A DNA stretch of 64,000 nt from Serratia silvae (GCF_023282985.1 NZ_JAGQDC010000013.1:62001-126000); one strand, 5' to 3'; positions 1 through 10,974 are shown, counted from the first letter of the stretch. Notes: generated by a model not told the origin, from the sequence alone. Translations and numbers: made by a program.

Positions 1-268
1 AGCGTATAGAGTCATATCGCGTTACAGCATCCTCGTCAGGCGCGTGTCCAAATCCGGATAATCATAAAAGTGGGGGGAGTATACCCGGATTATCCTGTTA
101 TTGAAGCCTCATCACACCACAAATGGCCGGAATGGGTCGAGGATTAAACGTGCCTTTATTTTACCGGAGGCGCAACGTCAGACGGAAAATGCCAGATAAT
201 CCAATAAACTGAATAACTTAGTCGATTTACTGATAAAAATTATGAGGTTAATTATTTTAAACACAGAT
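1..268. other. Gene-free left edge, downstream of diguanylate cyclase
   Basis: No coding region is supported here. The only structure seen is a short inverted repeat, GGATAATC at 56-63 and GATTATCC at 88-95, with a loop of about 24 bases. It lacks a T-run on either strand, so it is not a convincing terminator. The segment lies at the 3' side of the minus-strand diguanylate cyclase gene. Confidence 0.4.
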
Positions 269-1969
269 TCAGATAAAGCCGGTTGGGGTATAAATACTGA
301 CCCGATTGCGCCCGCTCTTCTTACAAAAATAGAGCGCTTCGTCGGCCTGTTTGATGGCCGGATGCAGTCCTGCCAGATCGCCTACGGCGGCGATGCCACA
401 GCTGATGGTAAAGCGCACCCGTTTACCGTTGAGTAACTCCAGGCACATCTGTTGGGTTTGTTCACGCAGCACATCCATCATGCTGCGTGCATTTTCCAGG
501 GAACAGTGACCGAGCAGCAGGGCAAATTCCTCACCGCCATAGCGACAAAAGATATCGCTGGAACGAAAGGAGTTACTTAACGACTGTGCGAACATCACCA
601 GTACTCGGTCGCCGATATCGTGGCCATAGGTATCATTGAGACGTTTGAAGTTATCGATATCGATCAAACAGAACGCCTGCGGGTAGTTACTCTGGGTGAG
701 CATTTCGCACTCGAGGAAAAATTTGCGGCGGTTATAAATGTTGGTCAACGGATCGAAGAACGACGAGACTTCCAGTTCTTTGATGAGCTGCTGCTTTTCG
801 TTTTCCAGTGCGAGCTTGACCTGATTGTATTGTTTGAGCTGGGTGATGGCATCACTGATGGCGATCAGCTCTTTGCTGTAAAAAGGTTCGTTGTCATCAA
901 TTTTCATATCGCCTTTTGACAGGCGCAGAATATTGTTATGCGTCTTGGTCAGCCAGCGGCTGATGTTGGAACAGAAGATCAGAGACGGCAACAAAATGAA
1001 CAGGGTAATAAGCCCGCCCAGGGAGATCATGGAGTAGATGGCCGTCTGGCTATCATACATTTTGGCTTGGGATGCGGCTATTTCCAGCTCAAAACTGCGT
1101 TCATAAAGCTTCTGGAAAAGCCGGTCCATCTCCTCAATATAGCCAGCGATCAAGTCGATGTCGTAGACGTTATTATGGTTGATGGCTTGATATAACTCGT
1201 CGGAAATGTTGATGATCCGATCGTTTGAGATACTATGCAGTATCTTATCCACCAATTCGGAAATCTGTGGGTCGGTATAAGCCTGTTTCATAAAGCCTAA
1301 GCGGTCACCGAGCATGTTGATAACGCCAGTCAACTGAATAGCCTTCAGGTAAGCATTCTTACGTTCCTGGCTGTTGAGGTTGACGTCGATAATCTGATCG
1401 ATCAACTCGGTCAGGGACATATTCAGGCGGTTATTCAGGCGGATGCCTTCCAAAAACATGAAGGAGTCTGCTTTGATCAGCCGGGTGTCGTAGGTATAGC
1501 GGTAGAAGGCTTTGGAAGTCTGGGCGATATAGTAGGCACTGTTGATATTGAACAGATTGCTGTTGGTGCCGTTGATGTGGGAAACCTGACGCGAATCGTT
1601 ATCCAGCAGCCTTTCCATCCAATCGAGCATAGAAAGTATGGCAACCTTTTGCCGAATGCCCAAGCGCAGGGTAAGCTCGCCGTCGATATGGGATTTAGCC
1701 ACCGCGATTTTTTCACGCGCCTGTTTATCGGCCTGTTGCCATTGAGCCTTGGTCACAGATTGATCAACCAGGCCTAATCTTTTTAACCGATGTGTCATCA
1801 GCGTAGCCTGAAAAGCTTCGGCAACTTCTTTGGTTCTGCTGATTTTATACAGGTTATCCAGACTTTGGTCATAACTGGCTTGAGCCTTTATCAGCCCATT
1901 GGCAATAAAAACCGCAAAGGACAGCATGATGGTTAAGGTGAAGAAATAGATCAGGTATTTTACTTTCAT
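269..1969 (-). CDS. Membrane-anchored diguanylate cyclase (GGDEF protein)
   Basis: Predicted to make cyclic-di-GMP from two GTP at the inner membrane. The 566-residue protein has an N-terminal membrane segment (about residues 5-27), a long helical, presumably periplasmic sensor region (30-305), a second membrane segment (about 311-333), a HAMP-like linker and a C-terminal GGDEF domain. The active-site motif reads GGEEF at 478-482, an active variant, and an RxxD inhibitory site (RSSD, 469-472) lies five residues before it, so product feedback is likely. No EAL domain is present. The ATG at 1967-1969 begins MKVKYLIYFF. The sensed signal cannot be told from sequence. The gene is divergent from pepN. 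The family call is firm; the specific orthologue is not known. Confidence 0.9.
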   Translation of the reverse strand: MKVKYLIYFFTLTIMLSFAVFIANGLIKAQASYDQSLDNLYKISRTKEVAEAFQATLMTHRLKRLGLVDQSVTKAQWQQADKQAREKIAVAKSHIDGELTLRLGIRQKVAILSMLDWMERLLDNDSRQVSHINGTNSNLFNINSAYYIAQTSKAFYRYTYDTRLIKADSFMFLEGIRLNNRLNMSLTELIDQIIDVNLNSQERKNAYLKAIQLTGVINMLGDRLGFMKQAYTDPQISELVDKILHSISNDRIINISDELYQAINHNNVYDIDLIAGYIEEMDRLFQKLYERSFELEIAASQAKMYDSQTAIYSMISLGGLITLFILLPSLIFCSNISRWLTKTHNNILRLSKGDMKIDDNEPFYSKELIAISDAITQLKQYNQVKLALENEKQQLIKELEVSSFFDPLTNIYNRRKFFLECEMLTQSNYPQAFCLIDIDNFKRLNDTYGHDIGDRVLVMFAQSLSNSFRSSDIFCRYGGEEFALLLGHCSLENARSMMDVLREQTQQMCLELLNGKRVRFTISCGIAAVGDLAGLHPAIKQADEALYFCKKSGRNRVSIYTPTGFI

Positions 1970-2312
1970 GCCAATCCGTTTCTCCTGTTGGCTCTAAGAT
2001 AATTATATCATTGCCACCGCTGGCTTTCCTCCGCAATTCGGTTGCCAAGGGTACGATACTGCGCTTGTTTAAGAATAAAATGCTGATTTTTACGTTAAGC
2101 AAAGCGCTATGGTAGCAGGAGCATAGCAAACAACAGCGAATGTCTGCGTTAGTCATGTGATTTCTTGGTGCGACTTGCTGCCATCTCTGGGTTTTTTTTA
2201 TAGCTGTGATACAGTTTATTCACAATCAGGCCATTGAGGTACGGCGTCGTCCTGTGCGGCGGTACGCTCCGAGCCTGGAACTTGTAACTCACTGAGACGT
2301 CAAAGGGTTTTT
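1970..2312. promoter_or_regulatory. Divergent intergenic region between GGDEF gene and pepN
   Basis: This 343-bp gap separates two divergent genes and must hold the promoters of both. I see no protein-coding signal and no clear operator palindrome. The pepN start codon at 2313 is preceded by AAAGGG at about 2301-2306, a plausible ribosome binding site. No individual promoter can be assigned confidently by eye. Confidence 0.4.
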
Positions 2313-4928
2313 ATGACACAACAGCCACAGGCGAAGTATCGCCACGATTACCGCGCCCCAGATTATACCATCACCGATATCGACCTGGATTTTGAACTGG
2401 ATGCAGATACCACGCGCGTTACCGCCGTCAGCCAGATCAAACGGCAGGGTGCCGCCGGTGCCGCGCTAACGCTGAATGGCGAAGATCTGACGCTGGTGAG
2501 TATTCAGGTGGATGGGCAACCGTGGAGCGCCTATCGCCAGCAGGAAAACCAACTGGTGATTGAACAGTTACCGGCCCAGTTTACCCTGACCATCGTGAAC
2601 GACATCCATCCGGCCAAAAATAGCGCGCTGGAAGGGTTATACCTGTCTGGCGAAGCGCTGTGCACCCAATGCGAGGCCGAGGGCTTCCGTCATATCACCT
2701 TCTATCTGGATCGCCCAGATGTACTGGCCCGTTTCACCACCCGCATCGTTGCCGATAAAGCACGTTATCCGTTCCTGTTGTCGAACGGCAACCGGGTGGC
2801 TGAAGGTGACCTGGCAGACGGCCGTCACTGGGTGCAATGGCAGGATCCGTTCCCGAAACCTAGCTATCTGTTTGCGCTGGTCGCGGGTGATTTCGACGTG
2901 CTGCGCGATAGCTTCACCACTCGCTCAGGTCGTAATGTGGCATTAGAGCTGTTTGTCGATCGTGGCAACCTGGATCGTGCCGATTGGGCCATGACCTCAC
3001 TGAAAAATTCGATGAAGTGGGACGAAACCCGCTTTGGCCTGGAATACGATCTGGATATCTACATGATCGTCGCCGTGGATTTCTTCAACATGGGGGCGAT
3101 GGAGAACAAAGGGTTAAATATCTTTAACTCGAAGTATGTGTTGGCAAAAGCCGAAACCGCCACGGACAAGGATTACCTGAATATTGAAGCGGTGATTGGC
3201 CACGAATATTTCCATAACTGGACCGGCAACCGAGTGACCTGCCGCGACTGGTTCCAGCTTAGCCTGAAAGAAGGGCTGACGGTGTTCCGCGATCAAGAGT
3301 TCAGTTCAGACCTGGGTTCCCGTTCGGTCAACCGCATCGATAACGTGCGGGTGATGCGTGGGGCGCAGTTCGCCGAAGATGCCAGCCCGATGGCGCACGC
3401 GATCCGGCCAGATAAAGTGATCGAGATGAACAACTTCTACACTCTGACGGTGTATGAGAAAGGTTCCGAAGTGATCCGCATGTTGCACACGCTGCTGGGG
3501 GAACAACAGTTCCAGGTGGGGATGCAGCTCTATTTCGAACGTCACGACGGCAGTGCGGCCACCTGCGATGATTTTGTGCAGGCCATGGAAGACGCTTCCA
3601 ACGTTGATCTGTCGCTGTTCCGCCGCTGGTACAGCCAGTCTGGCACGCCGCTGCTGACGGTGCGTGATGACTATAGCGCCGAGCATCAGCAGTACCGCCT
3701 GCACGTCAGTCAGAAAACCGCGCCAACGGCCGATCAGCCAGAAAAACTGCCGTTGCATATCCCGCTGGATATTGAGCTTTACGACAGCGAAGGCAATGTC
3801 GTTGCCTTGCAGAAAGACGGCTCCCCGGTCAATAACGTGTTGAACGTCACCGCCGCCGAACAGACTTTTGTGTTTGATGGCGTTGCACATAAACCGGTTC
3901 CTTCGCTGTTGCGTGAGTTCTCGGCACCGGTCAAGCTGGATTATCCGTATAGCGATCAGCAACTGACTTTCCTGATGCAACATGCACGCAATGAGTTTGC
4001 TCGCTGGGATGCTGCGCAGAGCCTGCTGGCCATCTATATCAAACTGAACGTCGCCAAATATCAGCAGAAGCAGCCATTGTCGCTGCCGCTGCATGTGGCC
4101 GATGCCTTCCGTGCGGTGCTGCTGGATGAGAAGCTGGATCCGGCCTTGGCAGCGCAGATCCTCACGCTGCCATCGGAAAACGAAATTGCCGAGCTGTTCG
4201 CTACCATCGATCCGGAAGCGATCTCTGCGGTGCATGAAGCGATCACCCGTTGCCTGGCTAAAGAGTTGGCCGATGAGTGGCTGGCGGTATATCACGCTAA
4301 CAAAACCGAAGGGTACCGGGTTGAACACGGCGATATTGCCAAGCGTTCGCTGCGTAATACCTGCCTGCATTATCTGGCTTTCGGCGATGCAGAGCAGGCA
4401 GACAAGCTGGTGGTGCAACAGTTCCAGCAGGCCGACAACATGACCGATTCGCTGGCGGCACTGGCTGCGGCGATGGGGGCGCAGTTGCCTTGCCGCGATG
4501 CACTGATGGCCGAGTTTGATGAGCGCTGGCATCAGGACGGTCTGGTGATGGACAAGTGGTTCATACTCCAGGCCACCAGCCCGGCGGCAGACGTGCTCAG
4601 TAAGGTGCGTTCGCTGCTGCAGCACCGTTCATTCAGCCTGAGTAATCCAAACCGCACCCGCTCGCTGATTGGTGGGTTCGCCTCGGCCAACCCGGCGGCA
4701 TTCCATGCGGCAGATGGCAGCGGCTATCAGTTCCTGGTGGAGATCCTCAGCGATCTGAATAAGCGTAACCCACAGGTTGCCGCGCGGCTGATTGAACCAC
4801 TGATCCGCCTGAAGCGTTACGATGCCTCTCGTCAGGCATTGATGCGTCAGGCGTTGGAGCAGTTGAAAGGGTTGGAAAACTTGTCTGGCGATCTGTTTGA
4901 GAAGATCACCAAGGCGTTGGACGCGTAA
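2313..4928 (+). CDS. pepN: Aminopeptidase N
   Basis: Cytoplasmic zinc metallopeptidase of family M1 that removes N-terminal residues from peptides late in protein turnover. The 871-residue length fits the 870-residue E. coli enzyme. The exopeptidase motif GAMEN is at 261-265, and the zinc site HEYFH is at 297-301 with the third ligand Glu320; these are the same residue numbers as in E. coli. All catalytic residues are present. The start [10 protein letters not shown] matches the family. The gene is followed by a GC-rich hairpin and then by the remains of the ssu operon, which sits between pepN and pyrD in E. coli as well. Confidence 0.98.
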   Translation: MTQQPQAKYRHDYRAPDYTITDIDLDFELDADTTRVTAVSQIKRQGAAGAALTLNGEDLTLVSIQVDGQPWSAYRQQENQLVIEQLPAQFTLTIVNDIHPAKNSALEGLYLSGEALCTQCEAEGFRHITFYLDRPDVLARFTTRIVADKARYPFLLSNGNRVAEGDLADGRHWVQWQDPFPKPSYLFALVAGDFDVLRDSFTTRSGRNVALELFVDRGNLDRADWAMTSLKNSMKWDETRFGLEYDLDIYMIVAVDFFNMGAMENKGLNIFNSKYVLAKAETATDKDYLNIEAVIGHEYFHNWTGNRVTCRDWFQLSLKEGLTVFRDQEFSSDLGSRSVNRIDNVRVMRGAQFAEDASPMAHAIRPDKVIEMNNFYTLTVYEKGSEVIRMLHTLLGEQQFQVGMQLYFERHDGSAATCDDFVQAMEDASNVDLSLFRRWYSQSGTPLLTVRDDYSAEHQQYRLHVSQKTAPTADQPEKLPLHIPLDIELYDSEGNVVALQKDGSPVNNVLNVTAAEQTFVFDGVAHKPVPSLLREFSAPVKLDYPYSDQQLTFLMQHARNEFARWDAAQSLLAIYIKLNVAKYQQKQPLSLPLHVADAFRAVLLDEKLDPALAAQILTLPSENEIAELFATIDPEAISAVHEAITRCLAKELADEWLAVYHANKTEGYRVEHGDIAKRSLRNTCLHYLAFGDAEQADKLVVQQFQQADNMTDSLAALAAAMGAQLPCRDALMAEFDERWHQDGLVMDKWFILQATSPAADVLSKVRSLLQHRSFSLSNPNRTRSLIGGFASANPAAFHAADGSGYQFLVEILSDLNKRNPQVAARLIEPLIRLKRYDASRQALMRQALEQLKGLENLSGDLFEKITKALDA

Positions 4929-4934
4929 AATAGC

Positions 4935-4957
4935 AGGGGGCGGCATTTGCCGTCCCC
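4935..4957 (+). terminator. Possible pepN terminator hairpin
   Basis: An imperfect GC-rich hairpin (GGGGGCGGCA, loop TTT, GCCGTCCCC) begins 6 bases after the pepN stop. It is not followed by a T-run, so it may be an RNA 3'-end stabiliser rather than a true intrinsic terminator. Confidence 0.35.
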
Positions 4958-4995
4958 TGATGGCGCGAAGTCTCAATGGCTTGCGGTAGTATCAA

Positions 4996-5142
4996 CACTC
5001 TCGCCAATATCTCTGCACCACTCAGCAGTGTCCCGCTGTTGGCGATTTCCAGCCCTGCAAACAGACGTAATAAGGTGCTTTTACCACAGCCGCTGCGGCC
5101 AACCACGGCCACAAACTGGTCTGTGGTAATGCGTAGTTGCAA
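4996..5142 (-). pseudogene. ssuB: ssuB remnant (sulfonate ABC transporter ATPase)
   Basis: About 49 codons on the minus strand encode the Walker A region of an ABC ATPase, with [20 protein letters not shown] readable, closely resembling E. coli SsuB. The protein has no beginning: the piece joins directly, in a different frame, onto the ssuC fragment. Everything after the first 60 or so residues is gone, including the Q-loop, signature and Walker B, so it cannot be functional. Known: SsuB powers aliphatic sulfonate import under sulfur limitation. Inference: two deletions in an ancestral ssuEADCB operon left this scrap. Confidence 0.85.
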
Positions 5143-5143
5143 A

Positions 5144-5446
5144 TAGCCGTGCGCTGGCATCGGCCAGTTTGCCAAGCAGGGCATACAGAATGATGGCGAC
5201 CACGACCACGTTGGTTTGCAGGAATTCGCGGGCGTTCATCGCCAGATAAGCGATGCCAGAGTTGGCTGACATGGTTTCGGCGACGATCAGCGTCAGCCAC
5301 ATAAACCCAAGGGCAAAACCCACGCCGACCATGATCGAAGGCAGCGCGCCGGGTAGCACCACCTGCGTGAACAGGCTAAAGCCGTAGCTGTGCGCCATTT
5401 CCAGCAGACCACGATCGATATTCTTGACGCTGGTGTATCGTACCAA
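5144..5446 (-). pseudogene. ssuC: ssuC remnant (sulfonate ABC transporter permease)
   Basis: About 100 codons on the minus strand match the C-terminal part of the SsuC permease: NIDRGLLEMAHSYG, then LPGALPSIMVGVGFALG, then NAREFLQT and [11 protein letters not shown] can be read in one frame. The N-terminal 60 percent of the permease is missing, and the last 20 or so residues are replaced by out-of-frame ssuB sequence. It is therefore a deletion remnant. The position between pepN and pyrD is where the intact ssu operon lies in E. coli, which supports the identification. Confidence 0.88.
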
Positions 5447-5590
5447 GAGCCACCAGGAAGAAAGGTTGATTTTGCTAAATTAATGTTCGCAAAGTGTTTT
5501 AAAACTAACAGCAAAAGGAGGCGATTTTTAAATCTCATTTTTTGATTTTGGTATGCGTAATGGGGAAAAACGGGGAAATGGCGGCGAGTA

Positions 5591-5606
5591 AGGAAAACGA
5601 TTGCGC
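5591..5606 (+). promoter_or_regulatory. Candidate PurR operator of pyrD
   Basis: The 16-mer AGGAAAACGATTGCGC matches the PurR consensus (ACGCAAACGTTTGCGT) at 12 of 16 positions, including the central AAACG and the TTGCG half. Known: pyrD is repressed by PurR in E. coli. The site is about 310 bp from the pyrD start codon, which is unusually far; an inverted-repeat element lies in between. A possible -10 (GATAAT, 5658-5663) with a weak -35 (TTCCAA, 5635-5640) lies just downstream. Confidence 0.5.
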
Positions 5607-5683
5607 TAAACGCGTTTTTTTTGCCTTTAATCAATTCCAATTGAGGAGGGGATACCGGATAATACGCCCCCGGTCGACAGACC

Positions 5684-5896
5684 TACCCAAATTCGTTGAA
5701 GTTGCTGCAGGTGATGCTGTTACAGATGGGCATTATGCAGCTTAACCGACCGTTGAGCGCATGAATGCGCGATTCGAGCCCCCAGGGATGGGTTTACGGC
5801 GTGTCGGTGTTCTGCAAAATGCCCACCAGTCTTAGGCTCCAGTGGTGCGGTATGAAGTGCATTAGCACCGTAGCGACTTCAAGTAAATAGGGTATA
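5684..5896. repeat. Intergenic inverted-repeat element in the pyrD leader
   Basis: The two ends are imperfect inverted copies of each other. The left end reads TACCC, seven bases, TTGAAGT (5684-5702). The right end, read on the minus strand, also gives TACCC, seven bases, TTGAAGT, and the similarity runs about 34 bases inward. A related short palindrome lies upstream of helD at 25624-25662 and has the same TACCC-N7-TTSAAG end. No gene is seen inside. It is most simply a MITE-like or palindromic intergenic repeat, lying between the candidate PurR site and the pyrD ribosome binding site. Confidence 0.55.
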
Positions 5897-5917
5897 ACCG
5901 GGAAATCAGGAGAGTAC

Positions 5918-6928
5918 ATGTACTACCCCATCGTCAGGAAAGCCTTGTTCCAGCTCGATCCCGAGCGCGCACACGAGTTGACCTTCAGTCAACTGCGCCG
6001 TATTACCGGCACCCCGCTAGAGTTTCTTATCCGTCAGTCGGTACCGAGCAAGCCGGTGAGCTGCATGGGGCTCTCTTTTAACAACCCGTTAGGCTTGGCT
6101 GCCGGTCTGGACAAAGACGGCGAGTGTATTGATGCCTTTGGCGCGATGGGCTTTGGCTTTGTTGAGGTCGGTACCGTTACTCCGCGTCCGCAAGCGGGCA
6201 ATGATAAACCGCGTCTGTTCCGCCTGGTCCCAGCCGAAGGGCTGATCAACCGCATGGGGTTCAATAACCGCGGCGTAGACAATCTGGTTGAAAACGTTAA
6301 GAAATCCCATTTTGGCGGCGTGCTGGGGATTAATATCGGCAAGAATAAAGACACGCCGGTCGAGCAGGGCAAAGACGATTATCTGATCTGTATGGATAAG
6401 GTTTATCCGTATGCTGGCTATATCGCGATTAATATCTCATCACCTAATACCCCAGGATTACGATCTCTACAGTATGGTGAAGCACTGGACGATCTGCTAG
6501 CGGCGATAAAAAATAAGCAGGCCCAATTACAGGCTCGCCATCACAAATATGTGCCGGTTGCAGTAAAGATCGCACCGGATCTTTCAGAGGAAGAACTGAT
6601 CCAAATAGCGGACAGTTTGGTGCGTCATAATATAGATGGGGTTATTGCCACCAATACCACCCTCGATCGTAAACTGGTTCAGGGACTGAATTACTGCGAT
6701 CAGGCCGGGGGATTAAGTGGTCGCCCGGTACAGTTACGCAGCACCGAAGTGATCCGTCGTCTATCGCAAGAGTTGCAAGGGCGCTTGCCAATTATCGGCG
6801 TTGGCGGAATTGATTCCCTGACGGCGGCGCGGGAAAAAATGGAGGCCGGGGCAACTTTGGTACAAATTTATTCCGGATTTATCTTCCACGGGCCGCGTTT
6901 GATTAAAGATATCGTTACCCATATCTAA
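5918..6928 (+). CDS. pyrD: Dihydroorotate dehydrogenase (quinone), class 2
   Basis: FMN enzyme at the inner membrane that oxidises dihydroorotate to orotate and passes electrons to quinone, the fourth step of UMP synthesis. The 336 residues match the E. coli length. The N-terminal amphipathic part ([20 protein letters not shown]) is the quinone-tunnel region of class 2 enzymes. The catalytic serine lies in [10 protein letters not shown] at Ser175, the same number as in E. coli. The FMN phosphate region GVGGIDS is near residues 293-299. The start is set by AGGAG at 5908-5912. In E. coli expression is controlled by PurR and by CTP-dependent start-site switching; here the leader appears interrupted by a repeat element. 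Confidence 0.98.
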   Translation: MYYPIVRKALFQLDPERAHELTFSQLRRITGTPLEFLIRQSVPSKPVSCMGLSFNNPLGLAAGLDKDGECIDAFGAMGFGFVEVGTVTPRPQAGNDKPRLFRLVPAEGLINRMGFNNRGVDNLVENVKKSHFGGVLGINIGKNKDTPVEQGKDDYLICMDKVYPYAGYIAINISSPNTPGLRSLQYGEALDDLLAAIKNKQAQLQARHHKYVPVAVKIAPDLSEEELIQIADSLVRHNIDGVIATNTTLDRKLVQGLNYCDQAGGLSGRPVQLRSTEVIRRLSQELQGRLPIIGVGGIDSLTAAREKMEAGATLVQIYSGFIFHGPRLIKDIVTHI

Positions 6929-6949
6929 TATTTTGCCTTTCATTTTCGA

Positions 6950-6973
6950 CCGGGGGTTTATTTCTGCCCCCGG
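6950..6973 (+). terminator. Possible pyrD terminator hairpin
   Basis: CCGGGGG (6950-6956) pairs perfectly with CCCCCGG (6967-6973) across a 10-base loop, 22 bases after the pyrD stop. A T-run does not follow directly; the next bases are CTCGACTATATTTTG. It may be a weak terminator or an RNA end stabiliser. Confidence 0.4.
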
Positions 6974-7085
6974 CTCGACTATATTTTGTTCGGTAGCGGA
7001 ATTATCCGATGTTTAAGCAACTTTTCTGGTGATAAAATCGCCTTTTGCGTAATACTGCGTTGGCATGTGGTGAGAAGGATAAACG

Positions 7086-7634
7086 ATGAAGATAAAACCT
7101 GACGACAATTGGCGTTGGTATTTTGACGCTGAGCACGATCGACTGATGCTCGATTTAGCCAATGGTATGATCTTCCGTTCGCGCTTCCCGGCAAAAATGC
7201 TAACGCCGGACGCCTTCGCTGAATGTGCGTTTTGCGTCGATGATGCGGCGCTTTATTTTGATTATGAAGAACAGTGCAAACAGATAAAACTCAGCCATGA
7301 ACAACGTGCCGAGCTGGTATTAAATGCGCTGGTGGCCTTTCGTTTTCTCAAGCCCCTGATGCCCAAGAGCTGGCATTTTGCTCAGCAGCACTACCCGCTA
7401 CGCCCTAAAAATGGCGAGTTGGCGGCGGTAAAGGTGATGGAGAGCGGAGATGAGGCGCGTCTGTTGGTGGTAGAGGCAGGGGATAATGCCAGCCTGTGCC
7501 TGCTGGCACAAAATCAGCTGGTGCTGGCTGGGCGCACCATGGTGCTGGGGGATGCGATCAAAGTGATGCACGATCGTCTGAAACCTTGCGTGCCGGATGA
7601 ACAGTCTGCCCCGGCTTACGACAGGGCAGTGTAA
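7086..7634 (+). CDS. zapC: Cell division protein ZapC
   Basis: Cytoplasmic protein that bundles FtsZ filaments and stabilises the Z-ring. The 182-residue protein begins [20 protein letters not shown], as ZapC family members do, and sits between pyrD and ycbX as in E. coli. No membrane segment or catalytic motif is present, as expected for this family. The ribosome binding site GAGAAGGAT lies at 7072-7080. It runs toward ycbX and ends 6 bases from that gene's stop. Confidence 0.93.
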   Translation: MKIKPDDNWRWYFDAEHDRLMLDLANGMIFRSRFPAKMLTPDAFAECAFCVDDAALYFDYEEQCKQIKLSHEQRAELVLNALVAFRFLKPLMPKSWHFAQQHYPLRPKNGELAAVKVMESGDEARLLVVEAGDNASLCLLAQNQLVLAGRTMVLGDAIKVMHDRLKPCVPDEQSAPAYDRAV

Positions 7635-7640
7635 TCAGCA

Positions 7641-8744
7641 CTACATCAACTTCACATCGCTTTTAGGAATACAGCTGCAACAGAGGATGGTGCCGTTGGC
7701 GGCCACTGCGCTTTTCTTTAGCGGTGCAACTTCGCCCTCGACCAACGTTATCTTGCAACTACCGCATAGGCCAGCCCGGCAGGAGTAAGGGATACGAATG
7801 CCTTGCTGCTCCAACTGTTCCAACAAAATCTGCTGGTTATTACCGGCAAACACCTTTCCTTGATACTCAATGGTCACGCTGGTGGTGCCATCCTGCGGTG
7901 CCTGCAAACTTTCGACGACCTTGCCTGCCCCATAAGGCCGCGGCGGTTTGGTTGCCAGCACTTCAACGCTATCGCCGACGCGGATAATACCGCTGTTACG
8001 GGCAATCATGTTTTGACCAAAGTCGACGTCGCCATTATCGGCAGTGCGGAACTGTTGCAGCGTACTCAACGGTTCGCCGCTCGGGTGTTTGCGACCACGC
8101 TCGATGCTGACCGTGGTCAATACGCAGCGGCTGCAAGGTTTTACCAGATCGAACATCACGTCGCCGACGCGGATCACCTGCCAACCATCTTCTGCCCAGG
8201 CTGAAACGCCAGTCACCACAAGATTCGGGCGGAATTGCTCTAGCCTGATACTGCTTGGGCAGCGTTGCTGCAGATCCTGAAACGAGGCTTCATTAATCAG
8301 CAGATAAGGGTAACCGTCGGCAAAGGAGAGTGGAATTTCCGGGTGCTTTTTTACCCGACGGGTTAATTCAGACCCAACCCAGCGCAGCTGCACCTCACGC
8401 TGAAAATAGCCGCTCAGCCAGCTGTTGATTTCCACTGGTGCAATCAACGCAGTGAAATGGTTGCCCCACACCTCGGTTGGCTGCGCATCGGGTGCGAAGT
8501 CAATGAAGCGGATCGCCGCGCTTTCTCCATCCGGAGCGGTCAGAAACAGGCCATCGGCCAACAACGCCGGTGTAAACAACACCATCTGCGGGTATTGGCG
8601 TGCGGTGATGAAAGTACCGTTTGGCTCGGTGATCATAAAAGAGCGATCAAAAGCCAGGCCGTTGCTGGCCACCTGGGCGTGAGAAAGCTGCAAACCCCGT
8701 AGTGATTTGACCGGATGAACGTAAAGTCGGGAGAGCGTGATCAC
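7641..8744 (-). CDS. ycbX: MOSC and 2Fe-2S domain protein YcbX
   Basis: In E. coli, YcbX is a molybdenum-cofactor-dependent protein that reduces N-hydroxylated base analogues such as hydroxylaminopurine, working with CysJ. The 367-residue protein has an N-terminal MOSC beta-barrel domain ([17 protein letters not shown] at the start), a MOSC domain containing the cysteine of [11 protein letters not shown], and a C-terminal ferredoxin domain with the cluster motif CRAGLCGSC plus a fourth cysteine in ILCCSC. All four iron ligands are therefore present. It converges on zapC and is divergent from rlmL. Confidence 0.95.
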   Translation of the reverse strand: MITLSRLYVHPVKSLRGLQLSHAQVASNGLAFDRSFMITEPNGTFITARQYPQMVLFTPALLADGLFLTAPDGESAAIRFIDFAPDAQPTEVWGNHFTALIAPVEINSWLSGYFQREVQLRWVGSELTRRVKKHPEIPLSFADGYPYLLINEASFQDLQQRCPSSIRLEQFRPNLVVTGVSAWAEDGWQVIRVGDVMFDLVKPCSRCVLTTVSIERGRKHPSGEPLSTLQQFRTADNGDVDFGQNMIARNSGIIRVGDSVEVLATKPPRPYGAGKVVESLQAPQDGTTSVTIEYQGKVFAGNNQQILLEQLEQQGIRIPYSCRAGLCGSCKITLVEGEVAPLKKSAVAANGTILCCSCIPKSDVKLM

Positions 8745-8848
8745 CCCTGCCTCCGTGCGATAAATGAAATAGAAGGGAGCAACTTTATGACAAGCGGTCT
8801 GGATTAGCTATAATGCGCAACAATTTTCTTTTTGGTGATAAGCACGAT

Positions 8849-10969
8849 ATGAACACTCTGTTTGCCAGCACGGCGCGTGGACTGGAAGAACTGTTAAAAA
8901 GCGAACTGGAGCGGCTTGGCGCTCACTCCTGCAAAGTGGTGCAGGGGGGAGTACATTTTCAGGGTGACGATCGTCTTCTGTACCAAAGCCTGCTCTGGAG
9001 CCGCCTGGCTTCGCGTATTCTGTTGCCGCTGAATGAATTTCGCGTGCACAGTGATTTGGATCTGTACCTCGGTGTGCAGGCCATTGACTGGCCATCGATA
9101 TTTGGCCTGGATAAAACCTTTGCCGTGCACTTCAGCGGCCTCAATGAAGAGATCCGCAATAGCCAATATGGCGCGTTGAAGGTCAAAGACGCCATTGTGG
9201 ACAGCTTTACCCGCAAGCTCAACGATCGGCCAATGGTAGAGAAACAGCAGCCGGACATTCGCGTGAACGTTTTCCTACAGCGTGATATGGCCAGCGTAGC
9301 GCTCGATCTGAGCGGCGAAGGTTTGCACCAGCGTGGTTATCGCGATCTTACCGGCCAGGCTCCGCTGAAGGAAAACCTGGCGGCGGCGATTGTCCAACGT
9401 TCCGGTTGGCAACCAGGGGCGCCGATGTTAGACCCGATGTGCGGCTCCGGCACGCTGTTGATCGAGGCGGCGATGATTGCCTCTGATCGTGCGCCAGGCC
9501 TGCATCGTCAACATTGGGGCTTTACCGCCTGGAGTGGCCACAATGCCGAACTGTGGCGTGAAGTGATCACCGAAGCGCAGGTGCGGGCGAAACGTGGTCT
9601 GCAAGAAACCCCGTCACGCTTCTTCGGTTCGGATATTGATCGTCGCGTCATCGAAATGGCGAAGGGCAACGCCCGCCGCGCTGGCGTGGCCGAATTGATC
9701 ACCTTTAACGTTAATGACGTCAGCAAACTGACCAACCCGCTGCCGGAAGGCCCGGTAGGCACGGTGGTCAGCAACCCGCCATACGGTGAACGCCTTGAGA
9801 GCGAACCGGCCCTGATTGCGCTGCACAATATGTTGGGGCGCATCATGAAGAGCCACTTTGGTGGCTGGCAGCTTTCGTTGTTCAGCGCTTCACCGGAATT
9901 GCTCAGTTGCCTGCAACTGCGCGCCGAGCGCCAGTTCAAAGCGAAAAACGGCCCGTTGGACTGCGTACAGAAAAACTACCAGCTGGCAGAAAATCCGCAG
10001 GGTGCGGGTGGCGTGCAGGTGGCGGAAGACTTTGCCAACCGCCTGCGCAAGAATCTGAAGAAGTTGGACAAATGGGCGAAGCAGCAGGGGATCGAATGCT
10101 ATCGCCTGTATGATGCCGATCTGCCAGACTATAATGTGGCGGTGGATCGCTATGGCAGTAAGGTGGTGGTGCAGGAATACGCGCCGCCGAAAACCATCGA
10201 CGCGCAGAAAGCCCGCCAGCGTCTGTTTGACGTGATTAACGCCACGTTGGCGGTGTTGGAGCTGCCTTCGAATCAGCTGATCCTGAAAACCCGCGAGCGC
10301 CAGAAGGGCAAGAATCAGTATGAGAAACTGGCACAGAAGGGCGAGTTCCTGCTGGTAGAAGAGTTCAATGCCAAGCTGTGGGTCAACCTGACGGATTATC
10401 TCGATACCGGGTTGTTCCTCGATCACCGCATCGCTCGCCGTATGCTGGGTGAGATGAGCAAAGGTAAAGACTTCCTCAACCTGTTTGCCTACACCGGCAC
10501 CGCAAGCGTACATGCCGGATTGGGGGGCGCACGTAGCACCACTACGGTGGATATGTCGCGCACCTATCTGGAATGGGCAGAGAAGAACCTGCGGGTTAAC
10601 GGCCTGACCGGTAGACAGCACCGTTTGATCCAGGCAGATTGCCTGTCCTGGCTGCACAATGCCGACGAACAGTTCGATGTGATCTTTATCGATCCGCCGA
10701 CGTTCTCCAACTCCAAGCGGATGGAGAACACCTTTGACGTACAGCGCGACCATCTGGCGCTGATGAAAGATTTACAACGGATACTGCGCCGTAACGGGAC
10801 CATCATGTTCTCCAACAACAAACGCGGTTTCCAGATGGATCTGGCAGGTCTGAACGCACTGGGTCTGGAGGCGAAAGAAATTACCGCCAAGACGCAGTCA
10901 GAAGACTTTGCCCGTAACCGTCAGATCCACAACTGCTGGCTGGTCACCCACGCCGGCGAAGGAAAATAA
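8849..10969 (+). CDS. rlmL: 23S rRNA bifunctional methyltransferase RlmKL
   Basis: Two fused SAM-dependent methyltransferases that make m2G2445 (N-terminal half, RlmL) and m7G2069 (C-terminal half, RlmK) in 23S rRNA. The order is an N-terminal THUMP RNA-binding domain, a first Rossmann domain with [14 protein letters not shown] and the catalytic NPPY, and a second Rossmann domain with [13 protein letters not shown] and [13 protein letters not shown] start at the ATG at 8849 because [20 protein letters not shown] aligns with the start of the E. coli protein; an in-frame ATG at 8813 would add 12 unlike residues. From the 8849 start the length is 706 residues. uup follows after 5 bases, so the two are probably co-transcribed. 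Confidence 0.97.
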   Translation: MNTLFASTARGLEELLKSELERLGAHSCKVVQGGVHFQGDDRLLYQSLLWSRLASRILLPLNEFRVHSDLDLYLGVQAIDWPSIFGLDKTFAVHFSGLNEEIRNSQYGALKVKDAIVDSFTRKLNDRPMVEKQQPDIRVNVFLQRDMASVALDLSGEGLHQRGYRDLTGQAPLKENLAAAIVQRSGWQPGAPMLDPMCGSGTLLIEAAMIASDRAPGLHRQHWGFTAWSGHNAELWREVITEAQVRAKRGLQETPSRFFGSDIDRRVIEMAKGNARRAGVAELITFNVNDVSKLTNPLPEGPVGTVVSNPPYGERLESEPALIALHNMLGRIMKSHFGGWQLSLFSASPELLSCLQLRAERQFKAKNGPLDCVQKNYQLAENPQGAGGVQVAEDFANRLRKNLKKLDKWAKQQGIECYRLYDADLPDYNVAVDRYGSKVVVQEYAPPKTIDAQKARQRLFDVINATLAVLELPSNQLILKTRERQKGKNQYEKLAQKGEFLLVEEFNAKLWVNLTDYLDTGLFLDHRIARRMLGEMSKGKDFLNLFAYTGTASVHAGLGGARSTTTVDMSRTYLEWAEKNLRVNGLTGRQHRLIQADCLSWLHNADEQFDVIFIDPPTFSNSKRMENTFDVQRDHLALMKDLQRILRRNGTIMFSNNKRGFQMDLAGLNALGLEAKEITAKTQSEDFARNRQIHNCWLVTHAGEGK

Positions 10970-10974
10970 TTACT

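Noticed and set aside
3306-4625. 439-codon open frame on the minus strand inside pepN
   Set aside because: It lies wholly antisense to a well-conserved pepN with all catalytic motifs and has a His/Gln/Arg-rich composition typical of a shadow frame.
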